A stretch of 64,000 nucleotides of DNA from CG1-02-35-72 sp045046885. GTDB lineage: Bacteria; Bacteroidota; Bacteroidia; Flavobacteriales; Flavobacteriaceae. Of the stretch, positions 53,020 through 62,348 are shown piece after piece. Every line of letters starts with the position of its first letter. Within the stretch, counting starts at the first letter, position 1. The translations under genes and the position numbers were made by a program. The notes beneath the pieces are model-generated. The model did not search any database, was not told the DNA's origin, and saw nothing but the letters and a program-made list of their open reading frames with translations. The stretch covers positions 1-64,000 of the forward strand of contig JASFYX010000029.1 of assembly GCA_045046885.1 (NCBI GenBank), in the 5' to 3' direction.

Positions 53020-53097
53020 GTTTAAATAATTCTCATCATTTTACTATTTAAGTCCTATTCTTTTTTATTACTTTGCAAAACGTAATAAATTAGCATC

Positions 53098-54345
53098 ATG
53101 GGAATATCTACACAATCGTTATCACAACAAAATATAGACTTAGAAAATAAATACGGCGCACATAATTACCATCCACTGCCAGTTGTTTTAAACAGAGGTG
53201 AAGGTGTTTACGTATGGGACGTCGACGGAAAACGTTATTACGATTTTTTATCGGCTTATTCTGCTGTAAATCAAGGTCATTGTCATCCTAAAATTACAGA
53301 AGCTCTAACTTCTCAAGCCAGTACTTTGGCACTAACTTCTCGTGCATTTTACAACGATGTGTTGGGAAAGTATGAAGAGTACGTTACCAAATATTTTGGA
53401 TTTGATAAGGTATTACCGATGAACTCAGGTGCCGAAGCTGTAGAGACAGCTATTAAATTGTGTAGAAAATATGCTTATGAGAAAAAAGATATTGCCGAAA
53501 ATAAAGCCAATATTATAGTATGCGAAGGTAATTTTCACGGCCGTACAACAACCATAATTTCTTTTTCTAATGATCCAGAAGCACGAGAAAATTTTGGTCC
53601 TTATACACCTGGATTTGTTAAAATACCCTATAATGATTTAGCTGCTTTGCAAAATGCTTTAGAAAACACACCAAACGTTGCAGGCTTTTTAGTAGAACCT
53701 ATTCAGGGCGAGGCAGGTGTTTTTGTGCCAGATGAAGGTTATTTAAAATTGGCAAAGGCTCTGTGTGAGAAGCATGAGGCTCTTTTTATTGCTGATGAGG
53801 TTCAAACTGGAATTGCTAGGACGGGTAAATTGTTAGCGGTAGATCACGAAAACGTAAAACCTGATATTTTAATTTTAGGGAAAGCACTTTCTGGAGGGGC
53901 GTATCCTGTTTCGGCTGTTTTAGCAAATGACGACATTATGATGGTTATAAAACCTGGTCAACATGGCTCTACTTTTGGCGGAAATCCTATTGCAGCGCGT
54001 GTAGCTATTGCGGCTCTAAAAGTTATTAAAGATGAAAATTTAGCTGATAACGCAGAAACATTAGGACAATTGTTTAGAAGCGAATTACAAAAACATATAG
54101 ATACCAATCCTTTGATAAAATTAGTACGTGGCAAAGGGCTTTTAAACGCCATAGTTATTAATGATAAAGAAGATAGTGATGCCGCTTGGAATATCTGTTT
54201 AAAATTAAGAGATAATGGTTTATTAGCCAAACCTACACACGGCAATATTATTCGTTTTGCACCGCCTCTTGTAATGACTAAAGCACAATTATTAGACTGT
54301 GTGTCAATTATTATTAAGACTTTTTCTGAATTTATAAAGGGTTAA
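53098..54345 (+). CDS. rocD: Ornithine--oxo-acid aminotransferase
   Basis: A 415-residue class III PLP aminotransferase that converts ornithine and 2-oxoglutarate to glutamate semialdehyde and glutamate. The start [17 protein letters not shown] [21 protein letters not shown] is typical of ornithine aminotransferase. The PLP lysine lies in [18 protein letters not shown], and PLP contacts include [22 protein letters not shown] sequence, one mismatch to the -7 consensus, is about 20 bases upstream. Confidence 0.95.
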   Translation: MGISTQSLSQQNIDLENKYGAHNYHPLPVVLNRGEGVYVWDVDGKRYYDFLSAYSAVNQGHCHPKITEALTSQASTLALTSRAFYNDVLGKYEEYVTKYFGFDKVLPMNSGAEAVETAIKLCRKYAYEKKDIAENKANIIVCEGNFHGRTTTIISFSNDPEARENFGPYTPGFVKIPYNDLAALQNALENTPNVAGFLVEPIQGEAGVFVPDEGYLKLAKALCEKHEALFIADEVQTGIARTGKLLAVDHENVKPDILILGKALSGGAYPVSAVLANDDIMMVIKPGQHGSTFGGNPIAARVAIAALKVIKDENLADNAETLGQLFRSELQKHIDTNPLIKLVRGKGLLNAIVINDKEDSDAAWNICLKLRDNGLLAKPTHGNIIRFAPPLVMTKAQLLDCVSIIIKTFSEFIKG

Positions 54346-55032
54346 TTAAAATCCGTCAGAGATATGTATTAATTTAGCTTTGTCTAACAGTTTTATTTGT
54401 TTACCGTGAAGTTTAATAACACCATCGCGTTTAAACTCAGATAATAAACGAATGGCAGATTCTGTAGCAGTACCAATGGCATTGGCAATTTCTTCTCTTG
54501 TAAGTTTAACGGCGACAAATCCTTCATCATCTGTACCAAACATTTTTTCGAAATACAATAAGAATTCGGCTAAACGTTCTCTAACATTTTTTTGAGCCAT
54601 AGTAGCAACAGTCATATTGGCTTTGTCTAGACTAGCGCAAAGTGATTTTGTTAATTCTAAAGAAAACTGTTTATTTCTAGCAAATAAATCAAGCAATTCT
54701 TGTTTGGGAATAAAACACACTTCCATATCTTCTAAGGCTGTAACAGTTAATTTTGCACTACTGCTACTCAATATTGATTTATGCCCAACAATTTCGCCCT
54801 TTTTAATAAATCTAATTATCTGGTCTTTGCCATTTGGTGTTAATTTTGAAACCTTACATTCACCACTTTGTAAACAATAAACGCCGTTTAAAACACTACC
54901 TTCAACAAAAAGAGGTTGTCCTCTTTTAACGTGGAGTACATTTTTTTTATGATTCAAATTGGCAAGTTCATCTCTGTCTAGCGATTTAAATGAATTGAGT
55001 TCTCTTATTAAACAGTGTTCGCAATCGGACAT
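54346..55032 (-). CDS. Crp/Fnr family transcriptional regulator
   Basis: A 228-residue regulator with a cNMP-binding-like domain (about 25-115) and a winged HTH containing LTREEIANAIGTATESAIRLLSEF. Two cysteines near the N-terminus (C4, C7 in SDCEHC) and further ones (C53, C59, C106 region) could form a redox or metal site, but the classical FNR cysteine spacing is not met. It is divergent from the cbb3 oxidase cluster and is the likely regulator of the operator found before ccoG. It ends one base from rocD on the opposite strand. Confidence 0.88.
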   Translation of the reverse strand: MSDCEHCLIRELNSFKSLDRDELANLNHKKNVLHVKRGQPLFVEGSVLNGVYCLQSGECKVSKLTPNGKDQIIRFIKKGEIVGHKSILSSSSAKLTVTALEDMEVCFIPKQELLDLFARNKQFSLELTKSLCASLDKANMTVATMAQKNVRERLAEFLLYFEKMFGTDDEGFVAVKLTREEIANAIGTATESAIRLLSEFKRDGVIKLHGKQIKLLDKAKLIHISDGF

Positions 55033-55057
55033 ATCTTTTTAACTTTTTTAGGAGGAG

Positions 55058-55065
55058 CAAATATA
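55058..55065 (-). promoter_or_regulatory. -7 element of the Crp/Fnr regulator gene
   Basis: Reads TATATTTG followed by C on the minus strand, an exact TAnnTTTG, with a leader of about 20 bases. Confidence 0.55.
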
Positions 55066-55139
55066 CAAAAACTGTAGTTTATTAATGTGACCTTTGTTAT
55101 ATAAAAAATGTTGAGATTTGCAATATTAAAAAACTAGAA

Positions 55140-57521
55140 ATGTCTAAAGAGCCTTGTTATCATTGTGGTTTAACATGTAATACTTCTCAATTTAAAATTG
55201 AGGATAAATATTTTTGTTGTAACGGATGTAAGACTGTTTATGAAATATTGAATCAGAATGAATTAGAATGTTATTACGATTTAACTTCAACACCAGGTAA
55301 CATCCCAAAAGAAATTAAAGGAAAATACAATTATCTAGACAACCAAGAAATCAGTTCTAAATTATTAGAATTTAATGATGGTAAAACGGCTGTTATAAAT
55401 TTTAATATACCTAGTATTCATTGTAGCTCTTGTATATGGGTTCTAGAAAATCTACATAAACTCAATCGAAATATAAAGAATACACTCGTTAATTTTCCTA
55501 AAAAAACGGTTCGAATCACTTTTGCAATTAAAAATATTAGCTTAAAAGAAGTCGTAGAGCTTATGACTTCTATAGGTTATGAGCCTTATATTAGTTTAGA
55601 AGACGCGTCGTCTGGTAAGAAAAAGCATAATAGACGCCTGACTTATCAAGTAGCTGTAGCTGGATTTTCTTTTGGTAATATTATGTTGATGTCTTTGCCA
55701 GAATACTTTCAAATGGACGAGTATTGGCTAAACCTTTACAAACCTTTTTTTAGAGGGCTGATGTTGGCTTTGGCTATACCTGTAATATTGTATTCGGCTC
55801 AAGATTATTTTATATCTGCTTATAAAGGTTTAAAACACAAAATATTAAATATTGACGTGCCTATTGCCTTAGGAATTAGTGTGCTTTTTATAAGAAGTAG
55901 TTACGATATTATTTTAAATATAGGTCAAGGCTATTTTGACAGCCTTGCCGGGTTGGTTTTCTTTCTCCTTTTAGGGAAAATATTCCAACAACAGACTTAC
56001 AATTTTTTATCTTTTGAGCGCGATTATAAATCGTATTTTCCTATTGCTGTTACAAAAATTGATTCCGACAGAAAAGAACACAACATTCCGGTTTACGATG
56101 TTAAAAAAGGTGATAGACTCTTAATAAGGCATCAAGAATTAGTGCCAGTAGATGGTATTCTAATAAAAGGCAGTGCACAACTTGATTACAGTTTTGTTAC
56201 AGGAGAATCGGCACCTGTTGAGAAAATTTCTGGCGATAAAATATTTGCAGGAGGCAAACAATTAAGGGGTAATTTTGAAATGGATGTTTTAGAAACGGTA
56301 TCGCAAAGTTATTTAACACAGTTGTGGAGTAATGAGGCTTTTACAAAAAAAAGAAACCACAGTATAAAATCGTTAACTGATGCTATTAGTAAAAAATTTA
56401 CAATTATAATTCTTTCAATTGCTGTGATTTCTTCAGTAATTTGGTATAATATTAATCCAACAGAAGCTTTTAATGTATTTACAGCTGTTTTAATAATAGC
56501 ATGTCCTTGCGCATTGGCTTTAGCGGCTCCTTTTGCCATGGGTAATATGTTGCGCATATTTGGAAATACTAAATTCTATCTTAAAAATGCCGGAATAATA
56601 GAATCCTTATCGAAAGTAGATACTTTGGTTTTTGATAAAACAGGGACTTTAACAACCAAAGAGTCAAAGATAAACTACAGCGGTGAGGATTTATCAGAAA
56701 TTGAAAAGCAATATGTAAAATCACTTTTAAGACATTCTAATCATACATTGAGTAGGAAGTTATACAATTTTTTAAATGCCGATTCTAAATTTGAAGTTAT
56801 TAATTTTAATGAAGATGTAGGAAAGGGTATCTCTGGTAAAATAGAGAATACATTGGTTAAAATAGGCTCGGCAACATTTGTAAATGCTAAAGAAAAAAGT
56901 TCTGTATTACAGACCAGTATTTGGATTAAAATAGGTGTAGCGGTAAAAGGTTCTTTTACTTTTGAGAGTACTTATAGAGAAGATTTATCAAAAATGTTTA
57001 ATGCTTTAAAAGAAAAATATAATTTAATTGTTTTATCTGGCGATAATGACGGAGAGAAAGAAAGGTTGAGTAAGTTATTACCTGTTGATGTCAACTACTA
57101 TTTTAATCAGAAACCACAACAAAAACTAGATTTTATAAAAAACCTGCAATCTCAAGGTAAAAATGTTATGATGATTGGCGATGGTCTTAACGATGCGGGT
57201 GCCTTAGCGCAGAGTAATGTAGGTATGGCTGTGTCTGAAGATATCAATATTTTTTCACCTGCTTGCGACGGCATTATAGCTGCAGAGAAATTTAGAATCA
57301 TTCCAAATTACTTAAAATCGGCAAAACACACACTTTTACTTATTAAAATAAGTTTTGCTATATCGTTTATTTACAATATCTTAGGAATGTTTTTTGCAGT
57401 ACGGGGAGAATTATCGCCCATTTTGGCAGCTATACTAATGCCCATAAGTTCTATATCTGTAGTCCTTTTTGTAACAATTGGTACAAATATTTTGTTTAGA
57501 AAAGATGATATTTGTCAGTAA
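55140..57521 (+). CDS. ccoI: Copper-transporting P1B-type ATPase CcoI
   Basis: A 793-residue heavy-metal ATPase that supplies copper for cbb3 oxidase assembly. An N-terminal cysteine-rich domain (CYHCGLTC, then CCNGCKTVY) precedes an HMA domain with IHCSSCIW. The membrane motif is ACPCALALA, the phosphorylated aspartate lies in FDKTGTLTT, and MIGDGLNDAGAL is the hinge motif. The N-terminal layout and position identify it as CcoI rather than a detoxification pump. It is first of the cco cluster, divergent from the Crp/Fnr gene. Confidence 0.95.
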   Translation: MSKEPCYHCGLTCNTSQFKIEDKYFCCNGCKTVYEILNQNELECYYDLTSTPGNIPKEIKGKYNYLDNQEISSKLLEFNDGKTAVINFNIPSIHCSSCIWVLENLHKLNRNIKNTLVNFPKKTVRITFAIKNISLKEVVELMTSIGYEPYISLEDASSGKKKHNRRLTYQVAVAGFSFGNIMLMSLPEYFQMDEYWLNLYKPFFRGLMLALAIPVILYSAQDYFISAYKGLKHKILNIDVPIALGISVLFIRSSYDIILNIGQGYFDSLAGLVFFLLLGKIFQQQTYNFLSFERDYKSYFPIAVTKIDSDRKEHNIPVYDVKKGDRLLIRHQELVPVDGILIKGSAQLDYSFVTGESAPVEKISGDKIFAGGKQLRGNFEMDVLETVSQSYLTQLWSNEAFTKKRNHSIKSLTDAISKKFTIIILSIAVISSVIWYNINPTEAFNVFTAVLIIACPCALALAAPFAMGNMLRIFGNTKFYLKNAGIIESLSKVDTLVFDKTGTLTTKESKINYSGEDLSEIEKQYVKSLLRHSNHTLSRKLYNFLNADSKFEVINFNEDVGKGISGKIENTLVKIGSATFVNAKEKSSVLQTSIWIKIGVAVKGSFTFESTYREDLSKMFNALKEKYNLIVLSGDNDGEKERLSKLLPVDVNYYFNQKPQQKLDFIKNLQSQGKNVMMIGDGLNDAGALAQSNVGMAVSEDINIFSPACDGIIAAEKFRIIPNYLKSAKHTLLLIKISFAISFIYNILGMFFAVRGELSPILAAILMPISSISVVLFVTIGTNILFRKDDICQ

Positions 57522-57581
57522 ATTAGTATTTTGCATACTGTATTTTTACAAACAATTAACTAAAAATCAAAATAGCAACCT

Positions 57582-57764
57582 ATGGGTGTTGTTTATATAA
57601 TGATACTGGTAAGTTTATTAATAGCCTTACTTTTCTTTTTCTTGTTTATTGCCTCTGTTAAATCGGGTCAATATGACGATACCTATACACCTTCTGTACG
57701 TATGCTTTTTGATGATGAAATAGTTGTAGAAAAAAAATCAGAAAAATCAAAATCAACAAATTAA
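57582..57764 (+). CDS. ccoS: cbb3 oxidase assembly protein CcoS
   Basis: A 60-residue single-helix protein (GVVYIMILVSLLIALLFFF) with the conserved tail motif KSGQYDDTYTPSVRMLFDD. CcoS is needed for heme and copper insertion into the cbb3 catalytic subunit. It sits between ccoI and ccoNO, as usual, with gaps of 60 and 31 bases. Confidence 0.93.
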   Translation: MGVVYIMILVSLLIALLFFFLFIASVKSGQYDDTYTPSVRMLFDDEIVVEKKSEKSKSTN

Positions 57765-57795
57765 ATATTAACTAACTTAATTATTAACTATTAGT

Positions 57796-59946
57796 ATGGA
57801 AAAAGAACAGTTTTATTACGATAACAAAATTGTTAGATTATTCTTGTATGCCACTATAATTTGGGGTGTTGTAGGAATGCTTGTCGGTTTAATGGTAGCA
57901 TTCTTATTTATATTTCCAAATTATATGGAAGGGATTCCTTGGTTGAGTTTTGGTCGTTTGCGTCCATTACATACCAATGCCGCCATTTTTGCATTTGTAG
58001 GTAATGGCTTCTTTTTAGGAATGTATTATTCAATGCAACGCTTACTTAAAACACGTATGTTTAGCGATGTTTTAAGTAAAGTTCATTTTTGGGGATGGCA
58101 AACAATAATTGTAGCCGCTGCCATAACATTGCCTTTAGGATTTACATCATCTAAAGAATATGCCGAACTTGAATGGCCTATAGATATTGCCATAACCATT
58201 ATTTGGGTTGTGATGGGTATCAATATGATTGGGACTATCTTAAAACGACGTCAACGTCATATATATGTAGCCATTTGGTTTTATATAGCAACCTTTGTAA
58301 CGGTTGCTGTTTTACATATTTTTAATAATCTTGAAATGCCTGTAACAGCCTTTAAAAGCTATTCTGTTTATGCAGGTGTACAAGATGCAATGGTACAATG
58401 GTGGTACGGTCATAATGCTGTGGCTTTTTTCTTAACAACACCTATATTAGGCTTGATGTACTATTTTGTACCCAAAGCGGCTAATAGGCCAGTTTACTCA
58501 TACAGGCTGTCAATAGTGCATTTTTGGTCTTTAATATTTATTTATATTTGGGCAGGACCACATCATTTATTATATACAGCTTTACCGGAATGGGCTCAAA
58601 ATTTAGGAACTGTATTCTCTATTATGCTTATTTTCCCATCTTGGGGAGGTATGATTAATGGTTTGCTTACGCTTCGCGGTGCTTGGGATAAAGTAAGAGA
58701 AGACCCTATCTTAAAATTCTTTGTTGTGGCCATTACTGGTTATGGCATGAGTACTTTTGAAGGCCCAATGTTATCCTTTAAAAATGTAAATGCTATTGGC
58801 CATTATACAGATTGGATTATTGCCCATGTTCATATTGGTACGCTAGCCTGGAATGGTTTTATGATATCGGGTATGTTGTACTGGTTGGTTCAAAAATTAT
58901 GGAAAACCGAATTGTTTTCTAAAAAATTAGCCAATGCCCATTTCTGGATAGGTACTATAGGTATCTTGTTTTATACCATTCCGCTTTACGTTGCCGGATT
59001 TACACAGGCCAGTATGTGGAAAGAGTTTAACCCAGATGGTACTTTAGTATATGGTAACTTTTTAGAAACAGTTACTAAAATTATACCTATGTATATGATG
59101 CGCGCCTTTGGGGGGACTTTATATTTAACAGGGTTTATTTTATTAGCAGTTAATATATTTAAAACTATAAAAATAGGCAGTTTTATTAATGATGAGCTAG
59201 CCGAAGCAGTACCGCTTAAACCTATTGCTTCTGGTCGTTTGGCTGGAGAAGGTTTTCACTCTTGGTTAGAGCGTAAAACAGTATTATTTACAATTTTAAC
59301 AACTGTTGCCATTTTAATTGGAGGAGCTGTGGAAATTGTGCCCTTATTGGTAGTGCCATCTAACATACCCACTATTTCTAGTGTTAAACCTTATACACCA
59401 TTAGAATTAGAAGGTCGTGATATCTATATAAGAGAAGGTTGTAACAACTGTCATTCGCAAATGATTAGACCTTTCCGTTCTGAAGTAGAACGTTATGGCG
59501 AGTACTCTAAAGCAGGCGAGTTTGTTTATGACCATCCATTCTTGTGGGGGTCTAGAAGAACAGGTCCAGATTTACATCGTATAGGTCAAAAATACAACGA
59601 TAATTGGCATTTTAATCATATGATAGATCCTAGATCAACATCTCCGGGCTCTATAATGCCACGTTATCCTTGGTTGGTTAAAAATGATTTAGACATTTCT
59701 GCTACTACAGCCAAAATGGAAGCTATGGTTAAATTAGGTGTTCCTTATACCCAATTTGAAATAGATAAAGCTTTGTATTTATTAAAAAATCAAGCGGCAG
59801 CTATAGAAAATAATTTAAGTCAAGACCCTGAGTTTAAAAAAGCTTATGGCTCTAGTAATATAAAAGACAAAGAAATAGTAGCCTTAATTGCCTATTTACA
59901 ACGTCTTGGTACAGATATTAAAGCCAATAAAACAGCATCAAATTAA
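57796..59946 (+). CDS. ccoNO: cbb3-type cytochrome oxidase, fused subunits I/II (CcoNO)
   Basis: A 716-residue fusion of the catalytic subunit and the monoheme subunit of the high-affinity terminal oxidase. The CcoN part (1 to about 500) has the heme/CuB histidines in LRPLHTNAA, WWYGHNAVAFF, GPHHLLYT and DWIIAHVHIG. After a transmembrane linker, the CcoO part carries one heme c site (CNNCH in REGCNNCHSQMIRPFRSE) and the methionine ligand in GSIMPRYPWL. The NO fusion is known in Bacteroidota. CcoQ follows after two bases. Confidence 0.95.
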   Translation: MEKEQFYYDNKIVRLFLYATIIWGVVGMLVGLMVAFLFIFPNYMEGIPWLSFGRLRPLHTNAAIFAFVGNGFFLGMYYSMQRLLKTRMFSDVLSKVHFWGWQTIIVAAAITLPLGFTSSKEYAELEWPIDIAITIIWVVMGINMIGTILKRRQRHIYVAIWFYIATFVTVAVLHIFNNLEMPVTAFKSYSVYAGVQDAMVQWWYGHNAVAFFLTTPILGLMYYFVPKAANRPVYSYRLSIVHFWSLIFIYIWAGPHHLLYTALPEWAQNLGTVFSIMLIFPSWGGMINGLLTLRGAWDKVREDPILKFFVVAITGYGMSTFEGPMLSFKNVNAIGHYTDWIIAHVHIGTLAWNGFMISGMLYWLVQKLWKTELFSKKLANAHFWIGTIGILFYTIPLYVAGFTQASMWKEFNPDGTLVYGNFLETVTKIIPMYMMRAFGGTLYLTGFILLAVNIFKTIKIGSFINDELAEAVPLKPIASGRLAGEGFHSWLERKTVLFTILTTVAILIGGAVEIVPLLVVPSNIPTISSVKPYTPLELEGRDIYIREGCNNCHSQMIRPFRSEVERYGEYSKAGEFVYDHPFLWGSRRTGPDLHRIGQKYNDNWHFNHMIDPRSTSPGSIMPRYPWLVKNDLDISATTAKMEAMVKLGVPYTQFEIDKALYLLKNQAAAIENNLSQDPEFKKAYGSSNIKDKEIVALIAYLQRLGTDIKANKTASN

Positions 59947-59948
59947 TT

Positions 59949-60122
59949 ATGATACGATTTGCTAAACACTATTTTGAAGGTATAGGAGGTATAGAAATAT
60001 ATCCCATAATATCACTATTACTCTTTTTTACGGTATTTATTACTATGGTAGTTATAGTAACTAGAATACCTAAAAAAAGTATAAAAGAACACAGCGAAAT
60101 TCCGTTAGACTCAAAAAATTAG
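59949..60122 (+). CDS. ccoQ: cbb3 oxidase small subunit CcoQ
   Basis: A 57-residue protein, MIRFAKHYFEGIGGIEIYP at the start, then one transmembrane helix (about 20-40) and a charged tail ending PLDSKN. Size, topology and the place between ccoNO and ccoP identify it as a CcoQ/FixQ-type subunit, which stabilises the oxidase. It begins two bases after ccoNO and ends four bases before ccoP. Confidence 0.85.
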   Translation: MIRFAKHYFEGIGGIEIYPIISLLLFFTVFITMVVIVTRIPKKSIKEHSEIPLDSKN

Positions 60123-60126
60123 AAAC

Positions 60127-60765
60127 ATGACAACTCAAAATAAACAATCATTATATACTAGAATAATAAAGTCGTTAACCAAAGCCAATGAGTTAGGTCA
60201 AGAAGATTTGGTTATGACAGACCATAACTATGATGGTATAAGAGAATTAGATAATGTATTGCCCCCTTGGTGGTTATACGGATTTTATATAACTATAATT
60301 ATAGGCATTTTTTACTATTTTCAAGTCTTTACAAATTCAGAAGAGTACAGTCAAGAAAAAGAATTTGCAACAGAAGTAGCCAATGGTAAAAAAGAAGTAG
60401 AAGCTTATAAAAAAGCACATCCCGAATTATTTAAAGTAGATGTGGTTTTATTTACCGATGCCGATAATTTGTCAGCAGGTAAAACGATTTTCGAAACAAA
60501 CTGTGTTGCTTGCCATATGGCAGATGGCGGGGGAGGAATAGGTCCTAACCTTACAGACGACCATTGGATTTTAGGCGGTGGCATAGATAAAATATATCAT
60601 ACTATATCAGAAGGAGGACGCCCGGGTAAAGGGATGATTGCTTGGAAGGCGGCTTTAAAACCTTTACAAAGACAGCAAGTTGCTAGTTTTGTAATATCGT
60701 TGCAAGGCTCTAAACCAGCTAATCCTAAAGCGCCTCAAGGCGATATAGTATGGACAAAACAGTAG
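60127..60765 (+). CDS. ccoP: cbb3 oxidase cytochrome c subunit CcoP (single heme)
   Basis: A 212-residue membrane-anchored cytochrome c that passes electrons to CcoO. The N-terminal CcoP segment (LDNVLPPWWLYGFYITIIIG) contains the anchor helix. Only one heme site is present, C-V-A-C-H in TNCVACHMADGGG, with the axial methionine expected in GKGMIAW. Proteobacterial CcoP has two hemes and about 300 residues, so this form is shorter by one heme domain. It is the last gene before a regulatory spacer. Confidence 0.93.
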   Translation: MTTQNKQSLYTRIIKSLTKANELGQEDLVMTDHNYDGIRELDNVLPPWWLYGFYITIIIGIFYYFQVFTNSEEYSQEKEFATEVANGKKEVEAYKKAHPELFKVDVVLFTDADNLSAGKTIFETNCVACHMADGGGGIGPNLTDDHWILGGGIDKIYHTISEGGRPGKGMIAWKAALKPLQRQQVASFVISLQGSKPANPKAPQGDIVWTKQ

Positions 60766-60841
60766 TGTATTTTCGTCCTGAAAATGCGCTAATGTGTTTT
60801 TGATTTTTTTAGTTAGTAGTAGGAAAGGCTACTTTAAGGTT

Positions 60842-60864
60842 TTGTGATGTAAGTGTCATAACAA
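60842..60864. promoter_or_regulatory. Crp/Fnr-type palindromic operator before ccoG
   Basis: TTGTGATG-N7-CATAACAA: seven of eight outer pairs are complementary. The centre (60853) lies about 40 bases before the start predicted from the -7 box at 60880, the usual distance of a class II activator site. The likely ligand is the Crp/Fnr protein encoded at the left end of the cluster. Confidence 0.6.
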
Positions 60865-60879
60865 ATTAATAATCTGTTG

Positions 60880-60887
60880 TACATTTG
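60880..60887 (+). promoter_or_regulatory. -7 element of ccoG
   Basis: TACATTTG, exact TAnnTTTG. No -33 element is at the right distance, consistent with activator dependence. Leader of about 35-40 bases. Confidence 0.6.
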
Positions 60888-60929
60888 TAACCAAAATTTT
60901 AGGTAGCCTTTTTTCAATTTAATTTTCTC

Positions 60930-62345
60930 ATGACAAATCAAGATAAAGAAGTATTTAGAGATTCCATTGGTACTATTAGAGATGATGGTGCACGTAATTT
61001 CTTACATCCCAAAAAACCAAAAGGCATTTTTTATAAATATCGCAGTATAGTAAGCTGGCTATTATTAGCTATTTTAGTAAGTGCCCCATTTATAAAGATA
61101 AATGGTAATCAGTTTTTATTGTTTAATGTATTAAAAGGTAAATACAGTATTTTTGGACAACCTTTTTGGCCTCAAGATTTTTATCTTTTGGTTTTATCTT
61201 TACTTATTGGCATTGTTTTTATTATTTTGTTTACCGTCATATTTGGGCGCATATTTTGCGGATGGATGTGTCCGCAAACCATTTTTCTCGAAATGGTTTT
61301 CCGTAAAATAGAATATCTTATTGAAGGCGATAGAAGTAAACAAATAAAACTTAAAAAACAGGCTTGGAATACCGAAAAAATTCTTAAAAAAGGAACTAAA
61401 TGGCTCATATTCTTAATTTTATCATTCGGAATAGCCAATGTGTTTCTAGCTTATTTTATAGGAAGTGATGTCCTGTTAAAATACATTAGCGAAGGCCCGG
61501 CTAACCATATTGATACACTCATTAAGCTAGGTGTATTTTCAATGGTTTTCTTTTTTGTGTTTTCTTGGTTTAGAGAACAAGTGTGCATCATTGCATGTCC
61601 TTATGGGCGTTTACAAGGCGTTTTGTTAGACGACAATTCTGTTGTGGTAGCTTACGATTATAAACGTGGTGAGAGTACTATCGGTCGGTCTAAAATCCGT
61701 AAAGGTGAAGATAGAAATGAAAAAGGTTATGGCGATTGTATAGACTGTAAACAATGTGTACAAGTATGTCCGACGGGTATTGATATTCGTAACGGAACAC
61801 AGCTAGAATGTGTTAATTGTACGGCTTGTATAGATGCTTGTGATGCTATGATGGATAAGGTAGGTTACGATAGAGGATTGGTGAGATATGCCTCTGAAAA
61901 CAATATAGCTAAGGGAGAAAATTTTAAATTTGATGCAAGAATTAAAGGATATACAGTTGTTTTAACTTTAATGGTTATTGCACTTGTAACACTCTTGTTT
62001 TTACGAAGTGATATTGAAGCGACAGTATTGAGATTGCCAGGGCAAATGTTTACAACAACAGAAACAACTGTTACAAATGTATATACAATTACTTTGGTAA
62101 ATAAAACGCTTGATGAATTTAAAGACTTACAAATAAAATTATTATCTCAAAAGGGTGAAATTAAAGTAGTTGGAACAAAATTGTCTCTTGCTAAAGAAAG
62201 TTTAAAAGAAGGGACACTCTTTATTACCATCGCTAAAAAAGATTTAACATCGTCTAAAGTTAAACTCAAAATAGGGGTTTATCAAGGCGATAAATTGGTG
62301 GAAACAACAACAACTAATTTTCCATCACCGCTAATTATAAAGTAA
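60930..62345 (+). CDS. ccoG: cbb3 oxidase accessory protein CcoG (ferredoxin-type)
   Basis: A 471-residue membrane iron-sulfur protein (RdxA/FixG) that reduces copper during cbb3 assembly. It has several transmembrane helices, the motifs FCGWMCPQTIF and IIACPYGRLQG, and two 4Fe-4S ferredoxin clusters (CIDCKQCVQVCP and CVNCTACIDAC). A C-terminal Ig-like FixG domain completes it. It has its own promoter and operator, and ccoH follows three bases after it. Confidence 0.96.
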   Translation: MTNQDKEVFRDSIGTIRDDGARNFLHPKKPKGIFYKYRSIVSWLLLAILVSAPFIKINGNQFLLFNVLKGKYSIFGQPFWPQDFYLLVLSLLIGIVFIILFTVIFGRIFCGWMCPQTIFLEMVFRKIEYLIEGDRSKQIKLKKQAWNTEKILKKGTKWLIFLILSFGIANVFLAYFIGSDVLLKYISEGPANHIDTLIKLGVFSMVFFFVFSWFREQVCIIACPYGRLQGVLLDDNSVVVAYDYKRGESTIGRSKIRKGEDRNEKGYGDCIDCKQCVQVCPTGIDIRNGTQLECVNCTACIDACDAMMDKVGYDRGLVRYASENNIAKGENFKFDARIKGYTVVLTLMVIALVTLLFLRSDIEATVLRLPGQMFTTTETTVTNVYTITLVNKTLDEFKDLQIKLLSQKGEIKVVGTKLSLAKESLKEGTLFITIAKKDLTSSKVKLKIGVYQGDKLVETTTTNFPSPLIIK

Positions 62346-62348
62346 GAA

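Larger units (their letters stand above)
60824..60911. repeat. 9-base inverted repeat bracketing the ccoG promoter
   Basis: AAAGGCTAC (60824-60832) and its exact complement GTAGCCTTT (60903-60911, followed by TTTC) enclose the ccoG operator and -7 box. In read-through RNA from ccoP the arms could form a stem followed by a U-run. Confidence 0.45.

Noticed and set aside
55033..55139. FNR box in the spacer before ccoI (TTGAG...TGCAA)
   Set aside because: The half-sites have the wrong spacing and poor symmetry; only the site before ccoG is convincing.
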